DNA from: an uncultured Hungatella sp.
GTDB lineage: Bacteria; Bacillota; Clostridia; Lachnospirales; Lachnospiraceae
Direction: 5' to 3'
Assembly (NCBI GenBank): GCA_910588505.1
Contig: CAJUPQ010000056.1
Span: forward strand, 1-23,182
DNA length: 23,182 bases
Both the position numbers and the translations under genes were made by a program. Positions within the stretch are counted from its first letter, which is position 1; the number at the start of each line of letters is the position of its first letter. The notes under the pieces are model-generated. The model saw nothing but the letters and a program-made list of their open reading frames with translations, had not been told where the DNA came from and did not search any database. Below are positions 22,131-23,182 of the stretch, piece after piece.

Positions 22131-23149
22131 ATGAAAATATTAAGAATAGAAGGCTGTTTTTCGGATCTGTTTTTATAGCGTTAATGGGAAAGTTTATTGC
22201 CTGGAAACAGAGATAACATCTCAGAAGAAAAAGCCGGACGGGTTCGTCTACTCGATCATAAAAGAAAGTTTATGGGAAAAGCCAGTTACGGATATAAAGT
22301 CCAAAAAATATCTCACAGATTTTTCTGGATTGACTCCCGTATACACTCGGAATGAAGAGGAGATTTTTCTCTCGGATGATGTGAGTTTCATTATTGCCCA
22401 TAATCGGAGAAATAGAGAGCGGCTGGAGATCTTTAGCCTGCTGTCATACACCAATGTAAATGTGCTTCCGTTTACGGAAGGGATTGCGCCGGAGATTATA
22501 ACTTTTCTTGATCCAACCATTGAAAAGCTATATTTCGAGCAGGCAGATAACAAGACTTTTATTCATCTGAAATTTGCGGAAGAAGAAGAGATCATCCTCA
22601 ATAACGCAGTTGACTTGGAGCAGTATTTATCTTCTGGTACGATCAAAGGTATTGTTACGTTTTCTATGGTGAAGGATGTATTGCAGACTGGTGGATATTT
22701 TTTGGTAGACGAGATTGAGAATCATTTTAATAAAGAAATTGTTACAACGCTGATCCGGTTCTTCATGGACAGCAGGCTGAACCGGAACGGCGTCACTCTG
22801 ATTTTTACAACCCATTATCCGTAAGCGCAATGACATTAAAAAGAGCGATGCTTATCAAAGCGGGTTTCTTGAGGGGATCACCCCGGCTTATGAAGCTTAT
22901 ATACGGCTGAAAAAGAGCATTGCAGCCTCTATTATGTACTCTCGGAATCTTAAAGGGTCAAAGAAAAAGCCAAGTGATTTTTGTAAGTCAGAGCTGAAAA
23001 TGCATGAAGTTAAATCCTATGATTTTGTGAAGGATTAATTTTCAGATCCTGAAAAATTAGTGGAGGCGATAAAGACATACAGACGAATAGCGAAGATACC
23101 ACAAGGAGAGTATACACTTTCAGATTTATTACTCAAACTTCGCACATAG
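22131..23149 (+). pseudogene. ABC-type/OLD-like AAA ATPase, broken
   Basis: ATG 22131 (GGAGG at 22121-22125) reads MKILRIEGCFSDLFL and stops at TAG 22176-22178. The next frame from 22180 gives VNGKVYCLETEITSQ and a long middle, then Walker B YFLVDEIENHF and the His-switch line LIFTTHYP, stopping at TAA 22822-22824. Frame 3 resumes at once with KRNDIKKSDAYQSGFLEG, the usual tail line of this ATPase group, so about 40 or more residues between these parts are deleted. The N-terminal Walker A is also gone. A further TAA (23036-23038) interrupts the tail, which stays open to TAG 23147-23149 (ending YTLSDLLLKLRT); I do not recognise that last part. Such ATPases are often defence genes paired with a TOPRIM or nuclease partner, not seen here. 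Confidence 0.7.
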
Positions 23150-23182
23150 ATTTTGCCTATGCACCTTGAAAATTCAATACCT

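Overview
The window looks like a piece of chromosome from an anaerobic, spore-forming Firmicute, most likely a Lachnospiraceae-type Clostridium. Reasons: strong AGGAGG-type ribosome sites, sigma-A-like promoters, and the forespore genes spoVAD and spoVAE at the right. Nearly every intact gene is on the + strand.

Region 1 (140-13035) is a large accessory locus of nine intact genes in two blocks. Block 1 (140-3149) holds a 293-aa protein I do not recognise, a Ycf46-like AAA+ ATPase and a DUF6734/glycosyltransferase-like protein, closed by a hairpin. Block 2 (promoter at 3233-3260, terminator at 13058-13091) holds a coiled-coil protein whose C-terminus reads like GrpE, a 958-aa divergent Hsp70 with a 325-residue N-terminal extension, a HerA/DUF87 P-loop ATPase with a long Ser/Gly/Thr insert, a small protein with a Gly/Ala/Ser-rich hydrophobic N-terminus, a 168-aa unknown, and a membrane-anchored YARHG-domain protein. 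The gene order suggests an ATP-driven machine: chaperone plus exchange factor, a ring ATPase, a possibly membrane-active substrate or partner, and a membrane or envelope component. I know of no named system with this composition.

Region 2 (13036-15891) is mostly wreckage: a MazF/PemK toxin remnant on the minus strand, a possible small minus-strand RNA with its own promoter and terminator, a metallophosphoesterase pseudogene with three lesions, an AT-rich four-helix membrane protein that is intact, and a Fic-domain C-terminal fragment ending in a 72-bp sequence that recurs near 19.8 kb.

Region 3 (15892-20361) looks like a defence island: a small HEPN-like protein paired with an 878-aa ATPase that joins a KGGVGR ParA-like domain to a second P-loop domain; then a dynamin-like GTPase cut off after its G4 motif and running into a PBECR4-type nuclease-like gene.

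Region 4 (20362-22028) is core sporulation sequence: spoVAD with a possible forespore promoter, two long hairpins, and spoVAE. No spoVAC lies upstream. Region 5 (22029-23182) holds a broken ABC-type/OLD-like AAA ATPase and ends in a leader-like sequence.

All family assignments come from motif reading by eye. No database search was run.
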